In this document: piece by piece, positions 17,661 to 26,061 of the stretch | How positions within the stretch are numbered: the stretch's first letter is position 1 | How the letters are laid out: each line of letters starts with the position of its first letter | DNA from: Novosphingobium sp. SG751A | GTDB taxonomy: Bacteria > Pseudomonadota > Alphaproteobacteria > Sphingomonadales > Sphingomonadaceae | Assembly (NCBI RefSeq): GCF_013149295.1 | Contig: NZ_JABGCB010000009.1 | Location: 62,001 to 126,000 of the forward strand | Length of the DNA: 64,000 nucleotides | Direction: 5' to 3' | Position numbers and translations under genes: made by a program | The notes under the pieces: generated by a model | Databases searched by the model: none | Seen by the model: only the letters and a program-made list of their open reading frames with translations | Told to the model about the DNA's origin: nothing

Positions 17661-20117
17661 TCAGAATTCGAACTTGACGGTCGCGCCATAGGTGCGCGGA
17701 TCGCCAAGGTTGGCCGCGATCAGGCCGGTGTTGCCGCTGGCCACGGTCAGCATCTCGACATAATTGGTGCCCGTGGCGTTGCGCACCCAGCCATAGATGT
17801 CCAGCCCGCGATCCTGACGCCACCCTGCGCGGAAATTGTGCAGCGAATAGCCCTTCACCCAAGTGTAGATCGAGGCCGAGGCGTTGGACGACCAGCTGGA
17901 GCGATAGGAAGCGTCATAGCCGACATAGACCTGACCGTCCTTGCCGAACAATTTGGCGGGCACGTTATATTCGCCGCCCCAGCTCAGCGCATATTTCGAC
18001 ACGCCCGGCAGGCGCTGGCCCGAAATGTCGCAGGACGCAGGGCTGAGCGCGCCGGGGACGCCGGCGGCGCCCGGTGTCTGGGTGCCTGTCACGGTGGTGC
18101 CGCCCGACAGTTCGGGCGGGCAGGGGGCGGTGGTGAACTTGCGATATTTCGCATCCGTCAGTGCGGCATTGAAATAGGCGCTGAAACGGTCGCTGGGGCG
18201 CACCGAGAAATCGCCTTCGAGGCCCTGCGTGCGCACGCTTTCCGCATTGGCCAGATAGCCGCGCAGCACGCCCAGCGCGCCATTGGTGACCTGCGCCTGG
18301 AAATTGTCGATATCGGTGCGGAAGGCGGCCAGATTGACCGTCACCTTGCGGTCCAGCCACTGGCTCTTGAAGCCCAGTTCGAAATGGTTGACCGTTTCGG
18401 GCTTAACCGTGGCAGCGGCCAGAATCGGCTGGCCATTGGCGTCTGAGGGCACGCCGTTGAGGTTGACCCCGCCCGACTTGAAGGTCTTGGCATAGGTGGC
18501 ATAGGCCCGCACATCGCGCGAGAGCGCATAGGAGAGCGTCAGGTCATAGCTGAAATTCCACGCCGAATAGCGCGCCGGGAATTGCTGCGAGGACAGCACG
18601 CCCGCCTGCGCGCCCAGCAGCGAGTTTGCGCCCGTGCCCGAGGTGGGGAAGATCTGTGTGCCTGCCGAATTGGTCACGACCGAATTGTACCAGCCCTTTT
18701 TCTGGTCATAATTCAGGCGCACGCCCGGCTGAACGGTGAAACGATCCGTCACCTTCCAGCTCAACTGGCTGAAGGCGGCCAGACTGGTGTTGCTAAGGCG
18801 GATGTCATTCTTGGCGGTCAGGCCGTTCAGGATGTCGGGAACGCAGGTGGCCGACGAACCGCTGGGGCAGATCGCGTTGATCTGGGCACTGGAGAGCAGG
18901 AAGCGGCTGGCGGCGCTGCCCTGCTGCTGGGTGCCGGTGGTGTGGACGGCCTGATTGAAGGCGAAGAGGCCGACGTTCCAGTCGAACTTGCTGGTCGAGA
19001 GGCTGTAGCGGAATTCCTGCGTATATTGTTCCTGCTTGGTGGGGTTCTGGCTCAGCGTGGTGATCGGCAGGCCGGTGTAGTCGCGGTCGTTCGACGGGTT
19101 CCAGTCCCAGAAGCGCCATGCGGTGATGCTGGTGAACGTGCCTGCGCCGACCTGCGCCTTGACCTTGAGCGAGGCGCCGCCGATGCGGTTGGTGGCGCGC
19201 AATTCGCTGTCCAGGTCGGTTACGCGGGCATAGGGGTTGGTGCTGGCGGGCGTATAGCCGAGCAGATTGGCCAGCGCCGGGAATTGGCGGGCGGATGCGC
19301 GCTGGGTGCTGCCATAGCCGTAATAGACGGTGGCGCAGCATGAGGGGTTCTGCTCATTATAATCGGCGGCCAGCGTGACATCGACGCTGGCCGAGGGGCG
19401 CCACAGGATTTGCCCGCGCAGGCCCAGATTGTCCTGCGACTGTACCCAGCTCTTGGTGGTGGTGTTATAGATCGTGCCGTTGCGCCCGGTCGAGGACACC
19501 GCGATGCGCGCCGCCACCGTTTCCGACAAAGGCCCCGACACGGCCAACTTCAACTGGCGATAGCCGTAATTGCCGACAGAGATTTCGCCCCGGCTTTCAA
19601 AGTTGAAGGTGGGCGCGCGGCTGGTAATGTTGATCGCGCCCGCCGTGGTGTTCTTGCCGTAAAGCGTGCCCTGCGGCCCGCGCAGCACTTCGATCTGGCC
19701 CGCATCGAGGAAGTCGAAGGTGCTGGCCGCCGCGCGGCTGAAGTAAACGTCATCGACATAGATGCCCACGCCCTGTTCGATGCCATCGTTGGTCAGGCCG
19801 AAGGGGGCGCCAAGCCCGCGCAGATTGGCCGCCGAATTGCGCGGGTTCGAGGAATAGAACTGCAAGGTGGGGGCCAGTTGCTGCAGGCGATTGACATTGA
19901 AGGCGCCGGTCCGCTCCAGCGTCAGCCCGCCCAGCACGGAAATGGCCAGCGGCACGCTTTGCGCGCTTTCGGTGCGGTGGCGAGCGGTGACGACGATGTC
20001 GCCGGGAGCTTCGGCCTGCACCTGTTCGGCGGCGGGGGCTTCGTCGGCGGCGAAAGCGGGGCTGACGAAAAATCCGGCGCTGGCCACGCTGGCGAGGAAA
20101 ATCTGGCGCAGTTTCAT
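17661..20117 (-). CDS. TonB-dependent outer-membrane receptor
   Basis: 818 residues with a signal peptide (MKLRQIFLASVASAGFF to AFAAD). Next comes a TonB-box-like segment GDIVVTARHRTESAQSVP and a plug domain with VLRGPQGTLYGKNTTAGAIN. A 22-strand-type barrel follows, ending in KFEF with a terminal phenylalanine. The start at 20117 has aaagga upstream. The class resembles the many sphingomonad receptors annotated as siderophore or vitamin receptors; the ligand cannot be told. No uptake or catabolic partner gene is adjacent. The upstream region is AT-rich and regulatory. Confidence 0.93.
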   Translation of the reverse strand: MKLRQIFLASVASAGFFVSPAFAADEAPAAEQVQAEAPGDIVVTARHRTESAQSVPLAISVLGGLTLERTGAFNVNRLQQLAPTLQFYSSNPRNSAANLRGLGAPFGLTNDGIEQGVGIYVDDVYFSRAAASTFDFLDAGQIEVLRGPQGTLYGKNTTAGAINITSRAPTFNFESRGEISVGNYGYRQLKLAVSGPLSETVAARIAVSSTGRNGTIYNTTTKSWVQSQDNLGLRGQILWRPSASVDVTLAADYNEQNPSCCATVYYGYGSTQRASARQFPALANLLGYTPASTNPYARVTDLDSELRATNRIGGASLKVKAQVGAGTFTSITAWRFWDWNPSNDRDYTGLPITTLSQNPTKQEQYTQEFRYSLSTSKFDWNVGLFAFNQAVHTTGTQQQGSAASRFLLSSAQINAICPSGSSATCVPDILNGLTAKNDIRLSNTSLAAFSQLSWKVTDRFTVQPGVRLNYDQKKGWYNSVVTNSAGTQIFPTSGTGANSLLGAQAGVLSSQQFPARYSAWNFSYDLTLSYALSRDVRAYATYAKTFKSGGVNLNGVPSDANGQPILAAATVKPETVNHFELGFKSQWLDRKVTVNLAAFRTDIDNFQAQVTNGALGVLRGYLANAESVRTQGLEGDFSVRPSDRFSAYFNAALTDAKYRKFTTAPCPPELSGGTTVTGTQTPGAAGVPGALSPASCDISGQRLPGVSKYALSWGGEYNVPAKLFGKDGQVYVGYDASYRSSWSSNASASIYTWVKGYSLHNFRAGWRQDRGLDIYGWVRNATGTNYVEMLTVASGNTGLIAANLGDPRTYGATVKFEF

Positions 20118-20414
20118 ACTCGATCCTTTGTCTTTGCAACGCGGCGGCGCGTTCAAGCGATGGTGATCGGGAATGCGCATGGGTTTGCTCCGGGCTGTGC
20201 CGGGTGCGGGCCTCATGCGAATGTCCCCCCTGTTGGTCGTCCTATTAATTTCTATCAATTGGGTAGAGTTGACCTGCTTCTAATCTCAATCTTAAAAATA
20301 GACATTCAAGGAAATCTGTTGAACGCCCAAGTCTGGCTAAACGCCCATCCCGCTGTTGCCCCGCGGCGTGGGCAGGCTATGCATGGGCGCATGGTCAATC
20401 GGGAGAACCGCCAG
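20118..20414. other. divergent intergenic region between TonB receptor and permease genes
   Basis: About 300 bp without a gene. The stretch 20238-20320 is clearly more AT-rich than its surroundings (cctattaatttctatcaatt and cttaaaaatagacattcaag) and probably holds promoters in both directions. I see no convincing operator. Confidence 0.5.
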
Positions 20415-21458
20415 ATGCAACCGGCGCGCATGTTTCTGTTGGGGCTGGTGGCGGCGATTTCGCTGGCTTTCGGCTGGCTGGTAGCGCCTTTTTGGGGTGC
20501 GGTGCTGTGGGCGATGATCGTCGCGGTGCTGTTCGATCCCCTTTATCAACGGCTGATGCGGTCGATGCCGGGACATCCGGATCGCTGCGCGGCCATGGCG
20601 TTGCTGGTGGTGGTGGCGGTGGTGGTGGTGCCCGCGCTGGCGCTGGGAGCGGCGTTGATCGAGCAGGGCGGGGTGCTTTATGCCCGCGTCGAATCGGGTC
20701 AGATCGACCCCTTGCGCTTTCTGGCCGGGTTGCAGACACGCATGCCGCATTGGCTTCAAGGGCAATTGGGCGTGGCCGGGCTGGCCAGTCTGGATGACCT
20801 GCGCGGCTGGCTGAGCCGCGAGATGGGCGACCTGCTGCGCAATGTCGGCCCGCAATTGCTGCAATTGGGGCAGAGTACGCTGGGTCTGTTCCTGCAATTG
20901 GGCGTGATGCTCTATCTGGCATATTTCCTGCTACGCGACGGCCGGGCGCTGGGCGAAAAGATCGCGCGGGCGGTGCCGCTGGAGCGGGCGATGACCGACC
21001 TGCTGATCGCCAAATTCCTTCAGGCGATCCGCGCCACCATCAAAGGCACCCTGATCGTGGCCGTATTACAGGGCGCGATTGGCGGGCTCAGCTTCTGGGT
21101 ATTGGGCCTGCCGGGGGCCTTGCTGTGGGGCGTGGCGATGGGGGTGTTTTCGCTGTTCCCCTCGGTGGGCACAGGCTTTGTCTGGGTGCCGGTTTCGGTC
21201 TATCTGCTGGCCACCGGCTCGGTGTGGCAAGGCGCGGCACTGGGCGCGCTGGGCTTTTTTGTCATCAGCAGCGTGGACAATCTGGTGCGGCCGATCCTTG
21301 TTGGGCGCGATACGCGGGTGCCCGATTATGTCGTGCTGATCACCACGCTGGGCGGTTTTGAACTGATGGGTTTCAACGGCTTTGTCATGGGGCCGGTGAT
21401 CGCCGCGCTCTTCATCGCCATCTGGCAGGTGGTGGGCGAGAGCCGCAATCAGGCCTGA
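20415..21458 (+). CDS. AI-2E/PerM family permease
   Basis: Integral membrane protein of about 347 residues with hydrophobic segments near residues 5-45, 60-85, 150-170 and several from 200 to the end, as in the PerM/YhhT/TqsA (AI-2 exporter) superfamily. Conserved-looking stretches are LQLGVMLYLAYFLLRDG and VDNLVRPILVGRDTRVPDYV, the latter typical of the family. The ATG at 20415 has gggaga at an ideal distance; longer in-frame starts at 20379 and 20391 are possible. Substrate unknown. The last 10 bp overlap the 3' end of the convergent GGDEF-EAL gene. Confidence 0.85.
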   Translation: MQPARMFLLGLVAAISLAFGWLVAPFWGAVLWAMIVAVLFDPLYQRLMRSMPGHPDRCAAMALLVVVAVVVVPALALGAALIEQGGVLYARVESGQIDPLRFLAGLQTRMPHWLQGQLGVAGLASLDDLRGWLSREMGDLLRNVGPQLLQLGQSTLGLFLQLGVMLYLAYFLLRDGRALGEKIARAVPLERAMTDLLIAKFLQAIRATIKGTLIVAVLQGAIGGLSFWVLGLPGALLWGVAMGVFSLFPSVGTGFVWVPVSVYLLATGSVWQGAALGALGFFVISSVDNLVRPILVGRDTRVPDYVVLITTLGGFELMGFNGFVMGPVIAALFIAIWQVVGESRNQA

Positions 21459-23782
21459 CGCATATGGAGCCGCGCGCGGGCTGCTTCATGCTCGCGCACA
21501 TGACCGGACACATCCGCGGCGGGCATGGCACGGGCATAGAGATAGCCTTGCCCGGTATCACAGCCCATCGCGATCAGATGCTCCTGCTGCTGTACGGTTT
21601 CGACACCTTCGGCAATCACCTCAAGGCCAAGGCAATGGCCCAGATTGATGACGATCGAGGAAATCGCCTCGGCATCGCCCTTGGCGCCGATCTGGCCGAT
21701 AAACGAACGGTCGATTTTCAGCAGATCCACCGGGAACTGTGTCAGATGCGAGAGCGAGGCATAGCCGGTGCCGAAATCGTCGAGTGCGATGCGCAACCCG
21801 TGATGGCTGAGTCGCTTGAGCGCGCGTTCGACATCCAGTGCCCCCTTGTCGAGAAAAACATCCTCGGTCACCTCGATCTGCAGGCATGAGGCCGGCAGAT
21901 TGCGCGCCTTGAGGCGATCCAGCACGGTTTCCACAATCCCGCCCGGGCGGAAATCGCCGCTGGTGACGTTCACCGCGACATGGCCAAAGGCCACGCCGTC
22001 GGCCACCCAGCCTTCGATATCGTTCAGGATCATCTCCAGCATGTAATCGCTGATCGCCACGCTCAAGATCGGATCGTTAAAGGCGGCCGTGATCGTATCG
22101 GGGCCGCGCACATGCCCATCCCGGTCGCGCCAGCGCAGCAGCGCCTCAAAGCCAACGATCCGTCCTTCGCCGGTCAGACAGACCTTGGGCTGGTAATGCG
22201 GCAAGATGGTCTTGCGCTTCAGGGCAAAGCGGGCTGCGGTGATCATCGCCTGATGGCGCTCCACCTCGTCCATCATGGCGGGCTCAAAGATCTTCATCTG
22301 CGCCCGGCCTGCGGCCTTGGCGGCATAGAGCGCGATGTCGGCGGCCTTCATCACTTCGGACCGGCCCGGCCCATCCAGCGGGATAAAGCTGGCCCCGATG
22401 CTGGCCCCGCATTCCATCACCCGATCACCATGAAGGATCGGTTCCCGTAATTCTTCATAGATCCGCGCCGCGATCCGATGCAGCGCCTCATCGTCGCGCG
22501 CGGCCACGATCAGCGCGAATTCATCGCCCCCCGTGCGCGCCACCAGATCGCCATGGCCCACCGCCGCGCGCAGCCGCGCCGCCAGCGCACGCAGCAGCAC
22601 ATCGCCGCCGTCATGGCCCAGCGTGTCATTGATGATCTTGAAATTATCGACATCCACGATCAGCAGCGCATGACCCGGCGCATCGCCATCAACGGCCAGA
22701 ATGCGCCCGCCCCCCTGCATCAGCGCGGCGTCCAGCCTGTCCTGAAGCACGGCGCGGTTGGGCAGGCCGGTCAGCGTATCATGGTGCGCCATCCAGATCG
22801 CGCGCTCTTCGGAATGCTTTTGCCGGGTGATGTCGCGCGCCACCACGATGAACCGCCCCGATGCGTCCGAGGTTTCGTTGACCACCGTGTCAAACCACAA
22901 TTTCTCGCCGGTCGGGCGCGTGAAGCAGGTGGTGAAGCTGGTCAGTTCGCCGCGCTGCGCGCGCGCCAGCGCGGCTGCGGCGGCCGGGCGGTCCTTTTCC
23001 TCCAGCACCGAATAGAAATCGCGCCCCGTCAACACCGATTGACACACCAGTTCTTCGGGCTGGCGATTGCTGAACACGATCCGATGGTCCGCATCCAGAA
23101 TCAGCGTGAGATCGGGGTTCGATTGCAGGATCGTTTCGTTGAGCGCCTTGCTGCGCTCCAGTTCCGCCGTCGTGGTCATCCATGACACCAGCATCCGGTG
23201 CAGCCCGAAAGAGGCCGAGAAGATGGTGACCATGAAGATCGGCAATTGCACGCTGATGATGCGCAGCGAGGGCTCCTGCGTCATAAGGCCGCCGAGCGCG
23301 CAGGGTGCCAGCGCGGCAAAGGTCATCACGGCGGCCAGACGCGGCGTGCCGAAATTGCGCAGGCAGATGCCGCAGACCATCGCCGCAGTTGAAAGGCAGG
23401 CAATCGTGGCCAGCACCCAGTCGCCGCTGGTCAGGCAGAGCAGGGCGCCGACACCCACCGACGTCGCCCATGCCACCGACAGCACGCTGGCCAGATGGCG
23501 CAGCCGCTCCAGCCTTTCGGGCGTTGCGCTATGCGAGGATTGCACCACGCCGATCCGCACCAACCCCAGCAAAGCCTCGAACACCAGCCAGCCGATGAAG
23601 GGAGCGGTATGCATCCGCCCCGCCGCCACGGCCGCCACGGCCACGCTGTTGATCACCCCGCCAATGAAAATGGGCAGCGATCCGAACAAGCCATTGGCCA
23701 GTTGCGCGGCGATGGAAGCCGAGACTTGCTCTCTGGTGCTAAGCAGCCAATGGGTCACTCTCGGTATTGGCACGCTCGGCAA
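21449..23782 (-). CDS. membrane-anchored PAS-GGDEF-EAL cyclic-di-GMP enzyme
   Basis: Up to 777 residues. The N-terminal part has about six hydrophobic segments (residues 25-205), then a PAS-like region (about 220-330), a GGDEF domain and an EAL domain. The cyclase signature GGDEF (418-422) is intact. The phosphodiesterase landmarks are also intact: EAL at 546-548, EVTED, DDFGTGYASL, KIDRSF and EGVE. Both synthesis and hydrolysis of c-di-GMP are therefore possible, with the net direction unknown. The start is uncertain: TTG 23782, GTG 23773 (gtagg ten bases upstream) or GTG 23758. Confidence 0.92.
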   Translation of the reverse strand: MPSVPIPRVTHWLLSTREQVSASIAAQLANGLFGSLPIFIGGVINSVAVAAVAAGRMHTAPFIGWLVFEALLGLVRIGVVQSSHSATPERLERLRHLASVLSVAWATSVGVGALLCLTSGDWVLATIACLSTAAMVCGICLRNFGTPRLAAVMTFAALAPCALGGLMTQEPSLRIISVQLPIFMVTIFSASFGLHRMLVSWMTTTAELERSKALNETILQSNPDLTLILDADHRIVFSNRQPEELVCQSVLTGRDFYSVLEEKDRPAAAAALARAQRGELTSFTTCFTRPTGEKLWFDTVVNETSDASGRFIVVARDITRQKHSEERAIWMAHHDTLTGLPNRAVLQDRLDAALMQGGGRILAVDGDAPGHALLIVDVDNFKIINDTLGHDGGDVLLRALAARLRAAVGHGDLVARTGGDEFALIVAARDDEALHRIAARIYEELREPILHGDRVMECGASIGASFIPLDGPGRSEVMKAADIALYAAKAAGRAQMKIFEPAMMDEVERHQAMITAARFALKRKTILPHYQPKVCLTGEGRIVGFEALLRWRDRDGHVRGPDTITAAFNDPILSVAISDYMLEMILNDIEGWVADGVAFGHVAVNVTSGDFRPGGIVETVLDRLKARNLPASCLQIEVTEDVFLDKGALDVERALKRLSHHGLRIALDDFGTGYASLSHLTQFPVDLLKIDRSFIGQIGAKGDAEAISSIVINLGHCLGLEVIAEGVETVQQQEHLIAMGCDTGQGYLYARAMPAADVSGHVREHEAARARLHMRQA

Positions 23783-23904
23783 GCCTACTCTTGTTGATCC
23801 AGATTGAGCGAGTCTAGCGCCAAAGTGTTAATACATAGGTGGAGGTGAAAAAGAATTTATCAATTCAATGAATGCTTTCGATGACGCATGTGCGAAGGAA
23901 CCGT

Positions 23905-24783
23905 TTATCCCCGCGCTGCAATCCGCCGGCCCAGCGCCAGCAGGCCCTGCGCCTGATCTCGGTGGAGCAATTCCACCATCCGCCCGTCCAGCTTGATCGC
24001 CCCCTTGCCGGCATGTTCGGGCAGGGCAAAGGCCGCGATCACTCGCCCGGCCCATTCCAGTTCGGCGGGAGAGGGGCTGAACACTTCGTTGCAGGGCGCA
24101 ATCTGGGCCGGATGGATCAGCGTCTTGCCGTCGAAACCGAACATCAACCCCTGCTCGGCCTCGGTACGGAAAATGTCCATATCCTTGAATTCATTGCAGA
24201 CACCATCCAGAATTGAGAGACCGTGCGCCCGCGCAGCCGCTACGGCCAGCGACAGGAAGGGCTGCAGGAACGTGCGCGCAGCATCGGGCCTTGCGCGCAA
24301 TTCCCGGGCCAGATCGTTGGGCCCGATCACCCAGAGCGCCAGCCGCGTCTGCCGTGTCAGCGAGGCAATGGCGTCGAGCCGTAGCACCGATCCGGCCGTT
24401 TCGATCATCGCCCACAGTTGCAGATCCGAAGGCGCATCGACCAGCGCCTCGTGATAGCGCAGCACATCCTGCGGGCTGGACACCTTGGGCACCAACAGCG
24501 CATCGGCGCCCGCGCGGGCCAGCGCTTCCAGATCATCGGCGCCCCATTCGGTGTCCAGCCCATTGACCCGCACCGCCACCTCGCGATGGCCAAATCCGCC
24601 GGTGTAGAGCGCCCGGACCGCCGCCTCGCGCGCAGCCTCCTTCTGCTCGGGCGCGACGGCATCCTCCAGATCGAGGATGATGACATCGGCATCCACCTCG
24701 CGCGCCTTGGCCAGCGCTTTGGGGTTGGAGGCGGGCATGAACAGCGCGCTGCGGCGGGGGCGGTCGAGGCGAAGGGCGGGCAT
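23905..24783 (-). CDS. HpcH/HpaI aldolase / CitE-like lyase family protein
   Basis: 292 residues of the CitE/malyl-CoA lyase group: RSALFMPASNPKALAKA, VIILDLEDAVAPEQK, VRVNGLDTEWGADDL and FDGKTLIHPAQI. The glutamate and aspartate residues that bind magnesium in the family (LEDAV and the later METAG/CNEF region) are present. These enzymes cleave citryl-, malyl- or related CoA thioesters; the substrate is unknown. The ATG at 24783 begins the homology; the longer open frame upstream is out-of-frame sequence over the cheW gene and is not part of the protein. Confidence 0.88.
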   Translation of the reverse strand: MPALRLDRPRRSALFMPASNPKALAKAREVDADVIILDLEDAVAPEQKEAAREAAVRALYTGGFGHREVAVRVNGLDTEWGADDLEALARAGADALLVPKVSSPQDVLRYHEALVDAPSDLQLWAMIETAGSVLRLDAIASLTRQTRLALWVIGPNDLARELRARPDAARTFLQPFLSLAVAAARAHGLSILDGVCNEFKDMDIFRTEAEQGLMFGFDGKTLIHPAQIAPCNEVFSPSPAELEWAGRVIAAFALPEHAGKGAIKLDGRMVELLHRDQAQGLLALGRRIAARG

Positions 24784-24902
24784 GGATGATCCTCTGCTGG
24801 TTCGGCCATGGCTTGGGGGGGCGCCGCGACCTTGATAGGGCTGAACAGGCGCGATTTTGTTCACAACGTTCCGATGCGTCAAGCCAGCATTAGGTCGTGG
24901 TT

Positions 24903-25343
24903 CTATCCCTCGCCGCGCAACCATTCGCGCCCCACCAGTTGCGCCAGATTGAGCACCAGCAACATACGATTGCCCACCGGCGCCAGTCCGTCGATAAAGG
25001 ATGTCATATCCTCCACCCCCAACGAGGGCGGCTGTTGCAGCGAGGCTTCGGCCAAGGTAACCAGATCGGATACTGTTTCGACGATCAGCCCCGCCATCAG
25101 CACGTCCATCTGCACCACGATAATCGCGTGGCGCTCGGTGGTCTGGGTAGTGCCCCAGCCCAGCCGCGCGCCCAGGTCGATGATCGGCAGGATCGTGCCG
25201 CGCAGATTGGCCATGCCCGCGATATAGGGCGGCGTGCCGGGCATCCGCGTGACCGGCGACCAGGCGCGGATTTCGCGGATCGCGGCAATATCCAGCCCGA
25301 ACAATTGCCGCGACACTTCGAAAGTTATCAGTTCGCGCGTCAT
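24903..25343 (-). CDS. single-domain CheW-like chemotaxis coupling protein (orphan)
   Basis: 146 residues covering one CheW domain: TFEVSRQLFGLDIAAIREIR, PPYIAGMANLRGTILPIIDL and LLVLNLAQLV. CheW links receptors to the CheA kinase. No cheA, cheY or receptor gene is nearby, so this copy is an orphan or belongs to a distant cluster. The ATG at 25343 has agaaaggg upstream, giving the usual length; an 18-codon extension is unlikely. Confidence 0.88.
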   Translation of the reverse strand: MTRELITFEVSRQLFGLDIAAIREIRAWSPVTRMPGTPPYIAGMANLRGTILPIIDLGARLGWGTTQTTERHAIIVVQMDVLMAGLIVETVSDLVTLAEASLQQPPSLGVEDMTSFIDGLAPVGNRMLLVLNLAQLVGREWLRGEG

Positions 25344-25434
25344 GCCACCCTTTCTCTTCCGCACCAGCCTTTGGCGCATCAGAGCGGCGTGGCGCAACGC
25401 CAGATAGGTTCAAATTGGCGCTGACGATTCCCGG

Positions 25435-25929
25435 TTACAGCGCGGCAAAACCGCCATAATTTCCGCGATGAAACAGCAGGGGATCGCCCTCGCGGCCAAC
25501 ATTCATCCGGCGCACGGCGCCCAGCACGAAATCATGATCGCCTGCGGGCAAAGTGGCGCTGATATCGGCCTCGATCGTGATCAGCGCGCCCGTCAGCAAA
25601 GGCAGGCCATCCTCCGAAAGCGCGTATTCCACCCCGGCAAATTTGTCACCGCGCCCGGCCAGTTGCCCGCAAAGCGCGGCCTGATCGCTGCCCAGCACAT
25701 TGACCGCAAACTTGCCCGTGGCGGCAATCGCCTGCCAACTGGCCGAAGTGCTGGTCGGCAGAAAACCCACCAGCGGCGGATCAAGCGAAACCGAGGTAAA
25801 CGTGCCCACCACCAGCACCAGCGGCGCGCCGTCCGTCCCAGTCGAGGTGATCGCGGCCACGCCGGTGGGATAATGGCCCAGCACGCGGCGATAGTCTGCC
25901 GGTTCGATGGCCGTGGCCGCTTGCGTCAT
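25435..25929 (-). CDS. flavin reductase-like FMN-binding oxidoreductase
   Basis: 164 residues of the NAD(P)H:flavin reductase (RutF/HpaC, DIM6/NTAB) family, with YPTGVAAITS, GTFTSVSLDPPLVGF, FAVNVLG and a C-terminal DHDFVLGAVRRM stretch. Such proteins supply reduced FMN to two-component monooxygenases or bind FMN as oxidoreductases. No monooxygenase gene is adjacent. I chose the ATG at 25929 because agga lies six bases upstream; an earlier ATG at 25965 also exists. Confidence 0.88.
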   Translation of the reverse strand: MTQAATAIEPADYRRVLGHYPTGVAAITSTGTDGAPLVLVVGTFTSVSLDPPLVGFLPTSTSASWQAIAATGKFAVNVLGSDQAALCGQLAGRGDKFAGVEYALSEDGLPLLTGALITIEADISATLPAGDHDFVLGAVRRMNVGREGDPLLFHRGNYGGFAAL

Positions 25930-26061
25930 GGTCTGTCCTGTCCCCACCGTGAAAGTCTGCGCCATGCCGTGCCAGAGCGCGCGCGATGCTGCAAGTGCGT
26001 GATGGGGCAGGGCCTCATGGGAATTACTTATAGACGCTCTTCGGATAGCCAATTGCGCAGA

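Noticed and set aside
20160..20414. Long N-terminal extension of the PerM-type permease
   Set aside because: The frame is open by chance over the antisense of the TonB receptor; gggaga before the ATG at 20415 and family length support the shorter protein.
24784..25413. N-terminal extension of the CitE-like lyase across cheW
   Set aside because: The extension is read out of frame over a well-supported cheW gene and has no family similarity.
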